NCBI RefSeq assembly: GCF_028693505.1
Contig: NZ_JAQUVF010000014.1
Location: forward strand, 1-64,000
DNA: 64,000 nucleotides
Source of the DNA: Oscillibacter sp.
Lineage (GTDB): Bacteria; Bacillota; Clostridia; Oscillospirales; Oscillospiraceae
Reading direction: 5' to 3'
Positions 29,751-39,682 of the stretch are shown piece after piece; the first letter of the stretch is position 1, and each line of letters begins with the position of its first letter. Under the pieces are notes generated by a model that had not been told where the DNA came from, ran no database searches, and worked only from the letters and a program-made list of their open reading frames with translations. The position numbers and the translations under genes were made by a program.

Positions 29751-30305
29751 TCAGTTGAACAGCAGGCAGCTGGTATAGGTGATCGTCTTAGGCCCGTAAT
29801 AGTAGGGCAGGCCCGAGTCGCGGCATACATCGCCGACAATGAGGCCATAGGCCTCCATGGAGGGAATGGCTTTCTCCGGAAAACGGCAGGGGGCATCGGG
29901 ACAGGTGCATTGCTTGCAAAGGCTGCACCCGCCGGAGCTCATCGCAAGGCAGTTCGGGTCCGTTTTCCGCACCCGCTCCGCAAATTTAGCAAAACGCTGT
30001 TGCTGGAGTTTGCTTGTTCCCATGATGCACTCAGCGTCAAAATCATCTTCCAGCTCTCCGGTGGACTGCAGCAAAATGCCGTGGGGATACTTGGCGGCCT
30101 GTGCCGCAATCTCCTCCAACGTCCCGCAGTACGGCGGACAGGTCCACCGCTTTCCGTAGGTTTGGCAGCGACCGGCGGCACACATATCCCGCACCTCCGT
30201 GCGAAAGTTCAGCGCGGCGGTATTCAGTTCCCCGGCATGGGAAAAGCCGATTTCCCCAGCAAGGTCCAGCAGTTCCTGTATCTTCACAAGAATTTTCCCC
30301 CTCAC
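29751..30305 (-). CDS. DUF2284 putative metal-binding protein
   Basis: Cysteine-rich: MCAAGRCQTYGKRWTCPPYCGTLEE, SSGGCSLCKQCTCPDAPCRFPEKAIPSMEAYGL. Confidence 0.82.
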   Translation of the reverse strand: MRGKILVKIQELLDLAGEIGFSHAGELNTAALNFRTEVRDMCAAGRCQTYGKRWTCPPYCGTLEEIAAQAAKYPHGILLQSTGELEDDFDAECIMGTSKLQQQRFAKFAERVRKTDPNCLAMSSGGCSLCKQCTCPDAPCRFPEKAIPSMEAYGLIVGDVCRDSGLPYYYGPKTITYTSCLLFN

Positions 30306-31873
30306 TCAAACATCATGCACATCATATAGGCATTGTTGAACTGCGCCATGCCGGACAGTTCCAAATAGGTGCACTGCTCCTTGGTGCGCCGCAAATCCTC
30401 TCCGGCCTTATCGGACAGCAGCAGCATGGAAGCGCCGGCTCCGGCGCTGTTGCCGACCACCTGCAGCCGGTCCAAAAGCGCCGCGGGGAAAAGCCCGATC
30501 CTGACTGCGCTCTCCGGACGCAGATAGCTGCCAAAGCCGCCCGCCAGATAAAATGCGCCCAGCTGCTCCGGCAAAATCTTTTGATGCTCCAGCAGCGTCT
30601 CGATCCCTGCCGCAACAGCGGCCTTTGCCAGTTGCAGCTTTCGAATATCCTCCGCCGTTATCCACACATCCCCGCTCAGGCGAAAGCGCACATTGCCGCC
30701 CTCGCCCTCCAATCGGTCCGCATAAGCCCCCGGCGCCTCGTCCGCTGGCTGCAACCGGCCCGTCTCATCCACGATCTCCAGCTCCAGCAGCGCCGCCAGT
30801 GTGTCCACCAGTCCGGAACCGCAAACGCCGATTGCTTCCCCGCCGCCCAGCACGGAAACGCGCAGCGCGCCATCCTCGACCCATACCCGGTCGATGGCGC
30901 CCGGAGACGCCGCCATGCCGCAGGAGATGCTTCCGCCCTCAAACGCAGGCCCTGCCGCCGTGGCGCAGCAGGTCAGGCCCCGGTGATCGCCCACAGCCAT
31001 TTCGCCGTTGGTCCCCACATCGACAAACAGGATGGGCTGTTCCTTTTCCAGCGCTTTCACCGCCATCAATCCCGCCGTGATGTCGCCGCCGACATAACCG
31101 GAAACGCAGGGGGCGATGTACAGCGCGGTCCCCGGCGCGGTTCCCAGATCATATTCTTCGGCGGACACGCTTTCGCCAAACAGGGAGCGGGGCGTGAACG
31201 GCGCCGCCGCGATGCCCGACGGGTCCAGTCCCGTCAGCAGATGCTCCATGACGGTGTTGCCCGCCACCGCAACCGCCGTTACCTCTTCCGGGGTTCTGCG
31301 GGCCTTTTCGCAAGCCTCCCGCAGAAGCTGGCGCAGCTGGGCGCGGATGGCCGCCGTCTGCACGGAGAGACCGTCCACATGCTCCATCGCGTATTGGATG
31401 CGGGAGATCACATCTGCGCCATAGGATCTCTGCCCGTTGGCTCCGCTGGCGGTTGCCAGCCGCACGCCGGTGCGCAGATCATATAAGTACAGCGCCACAG
31501 TGGTCGTGCCGATGTCCACCGCCGCGCCCAGCCCGCGGCGCTTACCGTCCGCTTCAAAGCGGAATACGCTGTTTTCCACCACAGTGAGCCCGTCGTCCTC
31601 TGCCAGAGAGACGGTGCACGCCCCCTCGATCCTGGCAAGACAGGCAAGCCGTCGTTCACTCTTTCCCGCCAGCAGCGCCTGCTCCCGCGCATCCGGCGCC
31701 GCCACCGCTCCGCTGACGGTTACCAGACATTTTCCGCACAGGCCATTGCCGCCGCAGGGCGCGTCCGCGTGATGGGAAAGCCCGCTCAGCCGCAGGCCCT
31801 CCAGCACGGTGGATCCCGCGTCCACCTGAATCTCCAGCCTTGTATGGTTGTAAAGCACTGTCAAAACCGGCAT
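30302..31873 (-). CDS. corrinoid activation protein, RACo/RamA-type (2Fe-2S ferredoxin domain plus ASKHA domain)
   Basis: N-terminal CGGNGLCGKCLVTVSG 2Fe-2S motif; GAAVDIGTTTVALYLYDL, GNTVMEHLLTGLDPSGIAAAPFTP, LFVDVGTNGEMAVG, FYLAGGFGSYL. Confidence 0.9.
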   Translation of the reverse strand: MPVLTVLYNHTRLEIQVDAGSTVLEGLRLSGLSHHADAPCGGNGLCGKCLVTVSGAVAAPDAREQALLAGKSERRLACLARIEGACTVSLAEDDGLTVVENSVFRFEADGKRRGLGAAVDIGTTTVALYLYDLRTGVRLATASGANGQRSYGADVISRIQYAMEHVDGLSVQTAAIRAQLRQLLREACEKARRTPEEVTAVAVAGNTVMEHLLTGLDPSGIAAAPFTPRSLFGESVSAEEYDLGTAPGTALYIAPCVSGYVGGDITAGLMAVKALEKEQPILFVDVGTNGEMAVGDHRGLTCCATAAGPAFEGGSISCGMAASPGAIDRVWVEDGALRVSVLGGGEAIGVCGSGLVDTLAALLELEIVDETGRLQPADEAPGAYADRLEGEGGNVRFRLSGDVWITAEDIRKLQLAKAAVAAGIETLLEHQKILPEQLGAFYLAGGFGSYLRPESAVRIGLFPAALLDRLQVVGNSAGAGASMLLLSDKAGEDLRRTKEQCTYLELSGMAQFNNAYMMCMMFE

Positions 31874-32059
31874 CTCTCATCCGCCTTTTACTTCATTTCA
31901 GAATAGCCTTATCCTAATTCATTTCCTCCGCGTTGTCACTATAAAAGCCAAAAATAAATAAAATTATTACAAAAACGACAGAATCGTCCTAGACATTTTT
32001 TGGCGCCCATGCTATGCTTTTGTTCAATCGGGCAGGCAATTTTTGTGCTCCCGATCCAA

Positions 32060-32275
32060 CTTGATAGGCCAAACGACGCCGGAGGGCCATCAGCCTCACT
32101 GGCACGAGAAACGGGGTGTAACTCCCCACACAGAAACGGTACTGTAAGCGAGAGACCGTTCCGACGTGCGGCGCAGGCCGCATGGACACAATGTCACCAC
32201 TGCGGGGAACTGCGGGAAGGCAGGTAACGGACGCAGGAGGGCCCCCCTCCCTATCGCAAGTCAGGATATTCGCGT
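32060..32275 (+). promoter_or_regulatory. cobalamin riboswitch (second copy)
   Basis: Plus strand CACGAGAAACGGGGTGTAACTCCCCACACAGAAACGGTACTGTAAGCGAGAGACCGTT...CACTGCGGGGAACTGCGGGAAGGCAG...GCAAGTCAGGATATTCGCG. Confidence 0.85.
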
Positions 32276-32319
32276 TTTGGCTGCCATACCGGCTTTCCCG
32301 GTTTGGGTGTGCATAAAAA

Positions 32320-32363
32320 CGAATGCACCGAATGCTCGACATGAGCGTTCGGTGCATTTTTTG
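32320..32363 (+). terminator. intrinsic terminator following second cobalamin riboswitch
   Basis: GAATGCACCGAATGCTC-GACAT-GAGCGTTCGGTGCATTTTTTG. Confidence 0.82.
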
Positions 32364-32485
32364 TACGCTCTCTTTGCCGCATATGCGGTACCCGCACCTT
32401 GCCTCTCTGAGAGGCTGTTCATATTCATTCGACAGGAGATTTGATCTCCGTCCCACACCGTTGTGTGAAAAAAGGAGGAAGCACT

Positions 32486-35400
32486 TTGAAAAAGAAACTC
32501 AGCTCTTTGCTCTTGGTACTGGCCCTGCTGCTGACGATGCTGCCGGTCACCGCGCAGGCGGCAAACACCGCCGCCACGGTCTATGTCTCGGTCAGCAACC
32601 AGGGCGTCATCCCCCAGGGCAAGCACGAGGAATGGATGTCCATGGTACCCGTGGAGCTCAGCGGTCAGGAAAGCTACACCGTGCTGGACGCGCTGACCGC
32701 CCTGCACGCCGAGCATTACAGCGGCGGCGACGCAGGCTTTGCCACGGCGGAAAACGAATACGGCACCCTCTCCATGACAACGCTGTGGGGAGAGACCGAA
32801 GGCGTGGGCGGATTTTATGTCAATCATTCCATGCCGCTGGCCACAGTGGATCAAGCCACCGTTTCCGACGGAGACGTGATCGACGCGATCGTTTACCGCA
32901 GTGATTGGAGCGACAGCTATGCCTATTTTGACAAAACCACCGCAGCTGTCGAAACTGGCGCGGCGCTGACGCTGACGCTCAGCTATGAGCATTTTGTGAA
33001 TTTTTCCCCGCAAACGGACCCGGTAGAAAACGCCTCCATCACCGTGAACGGCGTTGCCACCGATGACACCACCGACGCCCAGGGCAGCGCCGTGCTGACC
33101 TTCGACGACGCCGGTACTTATGTGGTTTCCGCAGAGGGCTCCGACAATTTCCCCTTGACTGCGCCCGTCTGCGTTGTCACCGTGGCAGACCCCATTACCG
33201 TGGAGTTTGAAGTCGCCAGCGGCGAACTGGGCGGGTTTTTGATGGAGCCAACGTCTTTGACGGTATCCCCCGGGTTGGCCGCCAAGTACGGCTATGAGAC
33301 CGACCACCCGGCAGCCCCCGGCAATGTCACGGCGCTGGACGCCATGGTAAGTGCGCATCTTGCGACCTTTGGGGACGCGTTCGAAGAGGACCCCACGGCG
33401 TATCTGGCGGTCTCCGCCAGCGGCTTCGTGTCCACATTCTTTGGGGAGGCGGCCTCCTATTGCTGCACGCTTGTCAACGGGGAAGCTCCCGGCAAAATGG
33501 GGGATTCCTATTTTGAGGGAGACACGGCAGACGCCGCCGTCCTTCACGACGGCGACGCGGTCTTATTCGGTTTCTTTACAGACGCCTACTGCACGGACGA
33601 TGCGCTCTACTTCACCCGGCGATCCGTAGCAGTGGAGGCGGGCGAACCGTTTGAAGTGACGCTCAAGCAGTGCTTCCCGCTCTGGCAGATGTACGGATAC
33701 CCCTCCAAGCCGGAGAAGCCGGCCGAGGGCTACACCCTCCTTATAGACGGCGTTGAAAGCGATTCTTACACGACCGACGCGGAGGGGAAGGTGACCTTGT
33801 CCTTTGCGCAGGCCGGTACCTATACGCTTTCCGCCACGGATGGGTACGGGGAATTCTTCCCGCCCTACTGCGTGGTGGAGGTGGGCGAGGCTGGCAGCAT
33901 TCCCAATAACAAAGCCAGCGCCATCACCGTTGCGGACGCCGCCTCCACCCCCGACTTTTCCGAAGAGGTCTACGCCTATACGCTTCCCGTGCAAAGCGGC
34001 ACGAAAAAATCCCTCAGCTTTCAGGTGACCGCCGCGAGTGCCGGCAGCATCTCCGCGGTCAACAATGGCGGCGCGCCGGTGGCGCTTACCTCCGGAAAAA
34101 GCAAGAGCATCAGCCTTTTTGCCGGTAAAAACGTCATCGACATCACCGTCGCGCCCCCCTCTTCATCCAACGCGCTGCCAAAAACCTACACCTACACCGT
34201 CAGTCGACAGGCCGCCGTGAAATCCATCGCTCTGACGGACGGCGACGACCGGTCTGTGGCGCTGGCTCCGTCGTTTACGGCAAACACCACAGCCTATACC
34301 GCAAAGCTGGCGGCGGGGTCCACCGTGAAGCTCCTCCCCACCGCCGAAGAGCCCACAGGCTCCAAATTTCAGGTAACGCAGGGGGACGGGGTCTATGAGG
34401 ACCTCTCCGAGAGCGGATATCCCGTGGGCGAGGGCGCAAACATCTTTACCCTGCGCGCCGTCAGCAAGGATCTCGATCAAATCGGCGAGCGGGAGTACAC
34501 GCTCAGCGTAGTTGGCATTGCGGCGGCAGACGCCGTCATAACCGTTCCGGAAGGCGCGTTTCTCAGCCTGACGGACCCCTCGGGGAACAGTCTCTCCCTC
34601 TCAGCGCCCACCAGCGCGGACGGAAGGGATACCTACCGTATCCCCAGGCTGATGTGCGGGGAACCCTACCGTTATACCGTTGGTCAATACGGTCACACCG
34701 CCAAGGGCGGCACGTTTGTCCCCACGGCGGAGCACCCCGCGCTGGATGTGGATTTGGAAGCCGCCGAGGCGCCCGTCTCCGACATCACGGCGGAGTGGAA
34801 AAATTTCCGCAACAGCGACAGCAACATGGCGGTGGTGTCCGCTCAAACGCCCGTCAGCGCCGCCGGGGCGGAACTGAAATGGGAGACCTCCGTTGGAGAG
34901 GGCTATTCTCCCGTCACGTATCTGATGGTGGACGGCAAGGTCGTGGCCGCCTCAGGCACAAAACTGTATTTGCTCAACAGCGATACCGGCGCCATCGAAA
35001 AATCCGCCACCATGGCAGATAGCCGCGGGTATGGCTATATGCCGCCGGTCTATGGCGGCGGCATGCTCTTCGTCTCCCTGTCCGACGGCAAAATTCAGGC
35101 CTTTGACGCGCGGACGCTGGAGTCCAAGTGGCTTTATACGGACGCCCTGGGCGGGCAGGCCCTGAGCGCCATGACCTATGCCGACGGGCATCTCTATACC
35201 GGATTCGGCAACGACGCCTCCTCCCAAACGCAGAACTGGGTCTGCATTCAAACAGCAGACGAGGTCCCCTCCTCCGGAACGGAACCCAAATATGCCGCGT
35301 GGACTTTTTCCCACAAGGGCGGCTTTTACTGGTCCGGCGCCTATCTCACGGAGGGCTATTTGACGGTGGGCGGAGACAATGCCGCACTCTTGACCCTAGA

Positions 35401-37708
35401 CCGGCAGACCGGTGCGCTGGTTGATCGCGAAGACGTGGATGGGGACATCCGCTGCTCCATCGCCGCCTGGGATGGCAAGATCTGCTTTGTTACCAAGGGC
35501 GGTGGCTTTTATACCGCTGTGATCGACGAAGCCGGTCAGATCCGGGAGCTGACCCGCTTCGCGTCCATCGGCGGGGAGAGCACCTCCACGCCCGTGGTGG
35601 TGAACGGGTATGCCTACGTAGGCGTGCGGAACGGCACCATCGCCCAGATCAATTTGAGCAGCGGCGACGTAGAGACGGTTGCCGCACCGGCATATTCCCA
35701 GTCCTCGTTCCTGGCCTCCACCGCCTATCAGGAAAAGACATATCTCTATTTTGTCTGCAACGCCAGACCCGGCGGTATTCAGGCGCTGTGCGTGGATGAC
35801 AGGACCGGTGCCATGCAGCTTAGCGAGTTGTTTGTGCCAAGCGCCGCCCGGCAGAATTACAGCATCGCCAATGTCATGTGCGACGCAAACGGCGTTTTGT
35901 ATTTTGCCAATGACTCCGGCTACCTCTTTGCCGTTGCCCCGGCGGAGTCCGCTCACTGTCCCGTGATCTTCACGATCACCCCCTCCGACGCCGTGCTGAC
36001 GGTGAAGGACAGCGCCGGCAATCCCGTCCCCTGCGGCAGTTCCGCTTACGTGTACGATCTGCCTGCGGGAACCTATACCTATACTGCCGCCAAGGGCGGG
36101 GACTCCGCCTCCGGGTCCTTTACCGTCACCGCGGAGGAGGAGGTCGCCCACACCCCCAAAAGCATCCCCGTAACCATTGACACCACCACCTCCCCTTCCA
36201 CCTTCCCCGTATTCATATCCGTAGCCGACCCCCAGGGCAGCACCTATCTCACCAAGACCGGTTACACCGTCTCCAGCGGCACCACCGCTTACGAACTGCT
36301 GTGTATGACGGACCTCGAGGTGGAGGCCTCCTTCTCCCAGTTCGGCGCCTACGTAAAGCGGATTGAGGGACTGGGGGAATACGACGAAGGCTCTCAAAGC
36401 GGCTGGATGTTCCGGGTAAACGGTGAATTTGCCTCCGAAAGCGCCTCCTCTGTGACGTTAAGGTCCGGCGACTATGTAGAATGGCTATACACCAGAGACC
36501 TCGGCAGCGACGTTGGACAAAGCTACAACCCCGCCACCGGGTCCGGCTCCGTCATCCGCACCGACGCGTCCGTCTCCAAGGGCGTCGCCAGCGTCTCTGT
36601 TACCGCCAAGGAAATGAGCGATGCCATCGCTTCCGTTAAGACCCGCGGCGGAGAGACGATCACCATTCAGCCCTCCAATATCGGCGAGGCAGGCACCGTC
36701 TCGGTCACCATGCCCAAATCCGCCGTCCAGTCCATCGTCTCGGGCACCAATGCTGCGCTGGTGATTGAAACCGCCCACGGAACCGTCTCCATCCCCAGTA
36801 AGGCACTGAAAGCCATCGCCGCGCAAGCCAGCGGCAGCAGCATTGAAATCATCATCGCCAAAAAAGACGCAGCGCTGGCGGAAACGCTGACCGGACGGGA
36901 ACTGACCGCCCCCTGCATCGCAGAAGTAAGCATTTGCTCCAATGGAGAAAAACTCACCTCCTTCGATGGACAGGAGCTCACCATCGAGCTGGCTGTGGAT
37001 GCAAAGCGTTTTTCTGTGGGAAGCAGCTACCGCGCATACATTATTTCCGACGACGGCAAGGTAGAGCGCACACACGGGCAGTGCGTAAAGTCCGGCAGTG
37101 TGCCGGTGGTCCGCATCTCCACCGGCCACCTGTCCACCTTCGTCGTCACAGCGGAAGCACCCCTGCCCTTTACGGACGTTGACGGCAGCTGGGCCTTGGA
37201 TGCCATCCAGTACGTCTATGACCATGATCTGATGCAGGGAAGCACCGCCACCACCTTTGGCCCCAACGGCACCACCACCCGCGGTCAAATCGTAACCATT
37301 CTCTGGCGCATGGCCGGCAGCCCCGCCGCAGGCAAGACCTCCTTCCGGGATGTGGCTGACACCGCCTATTGTGCCCAGGCCATTGCCTGGGCCTGTGAAA
37401 ACGGGCTTGCCAACGGCTATGCCGACGCAACCTTCCGGCCCAATGCGCCCATCACTCGAGAGCAAATGGCTGCGTTCCTGTTCCGTTATGCGCAGCTGAT
37501 GAAGTACGAGAGCTCCGCCCGGGCAGACCTCTCCGTCTTTACCGACGCCGCACAGGTAAGCGCCTACGCGCAGGAGGCCCTCGCATGGGCCAATGCCGCA
37601 GGGCTGGTCGGCGGCACCGGCAAAACGACTCTTACCCCGCAGGGCAATGCCACCCGCGCGCAGGTCGCTGTGATTTTACAGCGCTTTTGCGAGACGGTGC
37701 GCGCGTAA
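32486..37708 (+). CDS. giant secreted surface protein: DUF4430-like modules, cadherin-like beta-sandwich region, PQQ-like beta-propeller, C-terminal SLH repeats
   Basis: TTG start after aaaggagg; signal peptide MKKKLSSLLLVLALLLTMLPVTAQA. Clear DUF4430 module: SGTTAYELLCMTDLEV...EGSQSGWMFRVNGEFASESASSVTLRSGDYVEWLYTRDLGSDVGQSYN. Propeller region: GKVVAASGTKLYLLNSDTGAIEKS. SLH: FTDVDGSWALDAIQYVYDHDLMQGSTATTFGPNGTTTRGQIVTILWR. Confidence 0.88.
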   Translation: MKKKLSSLLLVLALLLTMLPVTAQAANTAATVYVSVSNQGVIPQGKHEEWMSMVPVELSGQESYTVLDALTALHAEHYSGGDAGFATAENEYGTLSMTTLWGETEGVGGFYVNHSMPLATVDQATVSDGDVIDAIVYRSDWSDSYAYFDKTTAAVETGAALTLTLSYEHFVNFSPQTDPVENASITVNGVATDDTTDAQGSAVLTFDDAGTYVVSAEGSDNFPLTAPVCVVTVADPITVEFEVASGELGGFLMEPTSLTVSPGLAAKYGYETDHPAAPGNVTALDAMVSAHLATFGDAFEEDPTAYLAVSASGFVSTFFGEAASYCCTLVNGEAPGKMGDSYFEGDTADAAVLHDGDAVLFGFFTDAYCTDDALYFTRRSVAVEAGEPFEVTLKQCFPLWQMYGYPSKPEKPAEGYTLLIDGVESDSYTTDAEGKVTLSFAQAGTYTLSATDGYGEFFPPYCVVEVGEAGSIPNNKASAITVADAASTPDFSEEVYAYTLPVQSGTKKSLSFQVTAASAGSISAVNNGGAPVALTSGKSKSISLFAGKNVIDITVAPPSSSNALPKTYTYTVSRQAAVKSIALTDGDDRSVALAPSFTANTTAYTAKLAAGSTVKLLPTAEEPTGSKFQVTQGDGVYEDLSESGYPVGEGANIFTLRAVSKDLDQIGEREYTLSVVGIAAADAVITVPEGAFLSLTDPSGNSLSLSAPTSADGRDTYRIPRLMCGEPYRYTVGQYGHTAKGGTFVPTAEHPALDVDLEAAEAPVSDITAEWKNFRNSDSNMAVVSAQTPVSAAGAELKWETSVGEGYSPVTYLMVDGKVVAASGTKLYLLNSDTGAIEKSATMADSRGYGYMPPVYGGGMLFVSLSDGKIQAFDARTLESKWLYTDALGGQALSAMTYADGHLYTGFGNDASSQTQNWVCIQTADEVPSSGTEPKYAAWTFSHKGGFYWSGAYLTEGYLTVGGDNAALLTLDRQTGALVDREDVDGDIRCSIAAWDGKICFVTKGGGFYTAVIDEAGQIRELTRFASIGGESTSTPVVVNGYAYVGVRNGTIAQINLSSGDVETVAAPAYSQSSFLASTAYQEKTYLYFVCNARPGGIQALCVDDRTGAMQLSELFVPSAARQNYSIANVMCDANGVLYFANDSGYLFAVAPAESAHCPVIFTITPSDAVLTVKDSAGNPVPCGSSAYVYDLPAGTYTYTAAKGGDSASGSFTVTAEEEVAHTPKSIPVTIDTTTSPSTFPVFISVADPQGSTYLTKTGYTVSSGTTAYELLCMTDLEVEASFSQFGAYVKRIEGLGEYDEGSQSGWMFRVNGEFASESASSVTLRSGDYVEWLYTRDLGSDVGQSYNPATGSGSVIRTDASVSKGVASVSVTAKEMSDAIASVKTRGGETITIQPSNIGEAGTVSVTMPKSAVQSIVSGTNAALVIETAHGTVSIPSKALKAIAAQASGSSIEIIIAKKDAALAETLTGRELTAPCIAEVSICSNGEKLTSFDGQELTIELAVDAKRFSVGSSYRAYIISDDGKVERTHGQCVKSGSVPVVRISTGHLSTFVVTAEAPLPFTDVDGSWALDAIQYVYDHDLMQGSTATTFGPNGTTTRGQIVTILWRMAGSPAAGKTSFRDVADTAYCAQAIAWACENGLANGYADATFRPNAPITREQMAAFLFRYAQLMKYESSARADLSVFTDAAQVSAYAQEALAWANAAGLVGGTGKTTLTPQGNATRAQVAVILQRFCETVRA

Positions 37709-37720
37709 TTTTCTCCGGCA

Positions 37721-37770
37721 AAGGACCCCGGAAATCTGCGGCGCGCCGCAGATTTCCGGGGTCCTTTTTG
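37721..37770. terminator. long inverted-repeat intrinsic terminator
   Basis: AAGGACCCCGGAAATCTGCGGC-GCGCCGCAGATTTCCGGGGTCCTTTTT. Confidence 0.8.
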
Positions 37771-37786
37771 AAATACGAGCCATTCT

Positions 37787-38083
37787 TTATCTGTTCTGTC
37801 GCCCCTGCTCGTTCAGCTCCCGAAATTTGTCAATCACCTCGTCGTACCGCTCCTTCCGGTGGGGAAACAGGCACCCGCTGCAATCTTTCGCTCCGTTTTT
37901 GAGATACGTGAAATTTCCGCCGCACCGCTCCCCAAAGGTGTACAGCGGGCAATAGCAAAACAGGCAGTTGAAGGTCTCAGGATGCTGCGTTGCGTGGCAG
38001 GGAAAGTATTCGCACGACCGATGCTGAAAAAAGGCATACCGCCGCTCATTCGGCGGCTCTTTCGGGGAAAAAGTTTTCTCCAT
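37787..38083 (-). CDS. cysteine-rich small domain protein
   Basis: MEKTFSPKEPPNERRYAFFQHRSCEYFPCHATQHPETFNCLFCYCPLYTFGERCGGNFTYLKNGAKDCSGCLFPHRKERYDEVIDKF; 98 aa. Supplied longer ORFs extend upstream of the likely ATG. Confidence 0.8.
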   Translation of the reverse strand: MEKTFSPKEPPNERRYAFFQHRSCEYFPCHATQHPETFNCLFCYCPLYTFGERCGGNFTYLKNGAKDCSGCLFPHRKERYDEVIDKFRELNEQGRQNR

Positions 38084-38383
38084 CCTCGCATCCCTTTCAC
38101 TTTTTGGTATTTGATATGTTCCAAAACGCGCCCTGCGGGCCTGCGGCGGTGGGCATTCGGGCACATCCGCGCCTTCAAAAAGTCCGTCCGGCAGGTCAGG
38201 CCGGGACCCGGCAGGCATATTCTCTCATACATTTAAAATTTTTTCCACCGTCCCGTTTAAAACGGCAAAAGTGTCCCAAACAAGCACAACTTCCTACTAA
38301 AGAAAACAGCCCGGACATGCTATTCTTTACAGTGTAGAACCTACATGTTTTTCATAATTACCTAATATCAGGAGGAATTGCCT

Positions 38384-39424
38384 ATGAAACGAAACATGGA
38401 TCAATGGACCAGCGAATTGCTGTCCGCCAAGGTCAAAAAGGCCCTGCCAGTCTTGTCCTTCCCCTCCATTCAACTGCTGGGCGTTACCGTCCGTGACCTG
38501 ATTTCGGACAGTGATACGCAGGCACGGGGCATGAAGGCGGTTGCTGACCGGACACCCAAGGCCGGCGGTTCCGTCAGTTTGATGGATTTATCCGTTGAGG
38601 CGGAATGCTTTGGCGCACCCATTCACATCTCCGATGATGAAGTCCCCACGGTTACCGGCCCCGTCCTGTCTGTGGACGTGGATGAGGATGAACGTATGGA
38701 AGCCGCAAAGGCGCTGGAAGTGCCTTCTGTGGGCGCCGGCCGCACACAAATCTATCTTGACGCCATGGAGAAGGCTATGGAGCTTATTACGGATCGTCCG
38801 GTTTTTGCCGGGGTCATCGGTCCCTTTTCTCTGGCCGGGCGTTTGATGGATGTGACGGAAACCATGGTCTATTGTTATAGCGAGCCGGACATGGTTCATG
38901 TGGTTCTGGAAAAGGCCACTGCGTTTATCATAAAATATATTCTTGCCTATAAGGAGATCGGCGTCAATGGCGTTGTGATTGCCGAACCTCTGGCAGGTCT
39001 GCTGTCTCCCGCGCTGGCGCAGGAATTTTCCGGCGACTACTGCAAGCGCATTGTAGAGGCCGTTCGCAGTGAGGATTTCGCCGTTATTTATCACAACTGC
39101 GGCAACACCGCCACCATTACCCTGGATTCCATCACTTCCTGCGGCGCAAATGCATACCATTTCGGCAACGCAGTGGATATGGAGGAGCTTTTGGAAAAGC
39201 TCCCCGCCGACATTCCGGCCCTGGGCAATGTGGATCCCGCCCGTCAGTTCCGCAACGGAACGCCGTTTTCGGTCCGCAAGGCCACGCTGTCCCTGATGGA
39301 GCGCTGCTGCACCCATCCCAACTTTACGATCTCCTCCGGTTGCGACATCCCCCCGCTGTCCAACTGGGCCAATATTGACGCCTTCTTTCAGGCGGTGGAT
39401 GATTTTTACGCGGAACACAACTGA
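38384..39424 (+). CDS. uroporphyrinogen decarboxylase-family protein (MtaA/MtbA/CmuA-like methyltransferase)
   Basis: AGGAGG RBS then MKRNMDQWTSELLSAKVKKALPVLSFPSIQLLG...GPFSLAGRLMDVTE, VVIAEPLAGLLSP, YHNCGNTA, GNVDPARQF. Confidence 0.87.
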   Translation: MKRNMDQWTSELLSAKVKKALPVLSFPSIQLLGVTVRDLISDSDTQARGMKAVADRTPKAGGSVSLMDLSVEAECFGAPIHISDDEVPTVTGPVLSVDVDEDERMEAAKALEVPSVGAGRTQIYLDAMEKAMELITDRPVFAGVIGPFSLAGRLMDVTETMVYCYSEPDMVHVVLEKATAFIIKYILAYKEIGVNGVVIAEPLAGLLSPALAQEFSGDYCKRIVEAVRSEDFAVIYHNCGNTATITLDSITSCGANAYHFGNAVDMEELLEKLPADIPALGNVDPARQFRNGTPFSVRKATLSLMERCCTHPNFTISSGCDIPPLSNWANIDAFFQAVDDFYAEHN

Positions 39425-39463
39425 CTCCGCCCGGGAAACGCCACCGGAACCAAGTTTGCAAAA

Positions 39464-39553
39464 AGAGTATGCCGCCAGCGCCATCCGGCGCTGGCGGCAT
39501 TGCCTGTAAAAAGCAATGCTGAAGGACCGCCCCTTTCGGGGCGGTCCTTTCGC
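39464..39553. terminator. two adjacent intrinsic terminators between convergent genes
   Basis: ATGCCGCCAGCGCC-ATCC-GGCGCTGGCGGCAT and AAGGACCGCCCC-TTTC-GGGGCGGTCCTTT. Confidence 0.75.
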
Positions 39554-39682
39554 TTATATTTGCCAAGCTCGGCCTTTTCAGCGGCCTTGTGTGCAGTAAT
39601 TTCGGCGCTCGGCTCTCCTTTTCAGGCAGGGTCCGCCGCCTTTGGAATTTCTGCGCTCCCATTGGAAAGCGCGGTGAACTCC

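Noticed and set aside
35396-37465. Minus-strand ORFs (333 and 326 aa) within the giant SLH gene
   Set aside because: Shadow ORFs opposite a clear signal-peptide/SLH protein; no recognisable motifs.
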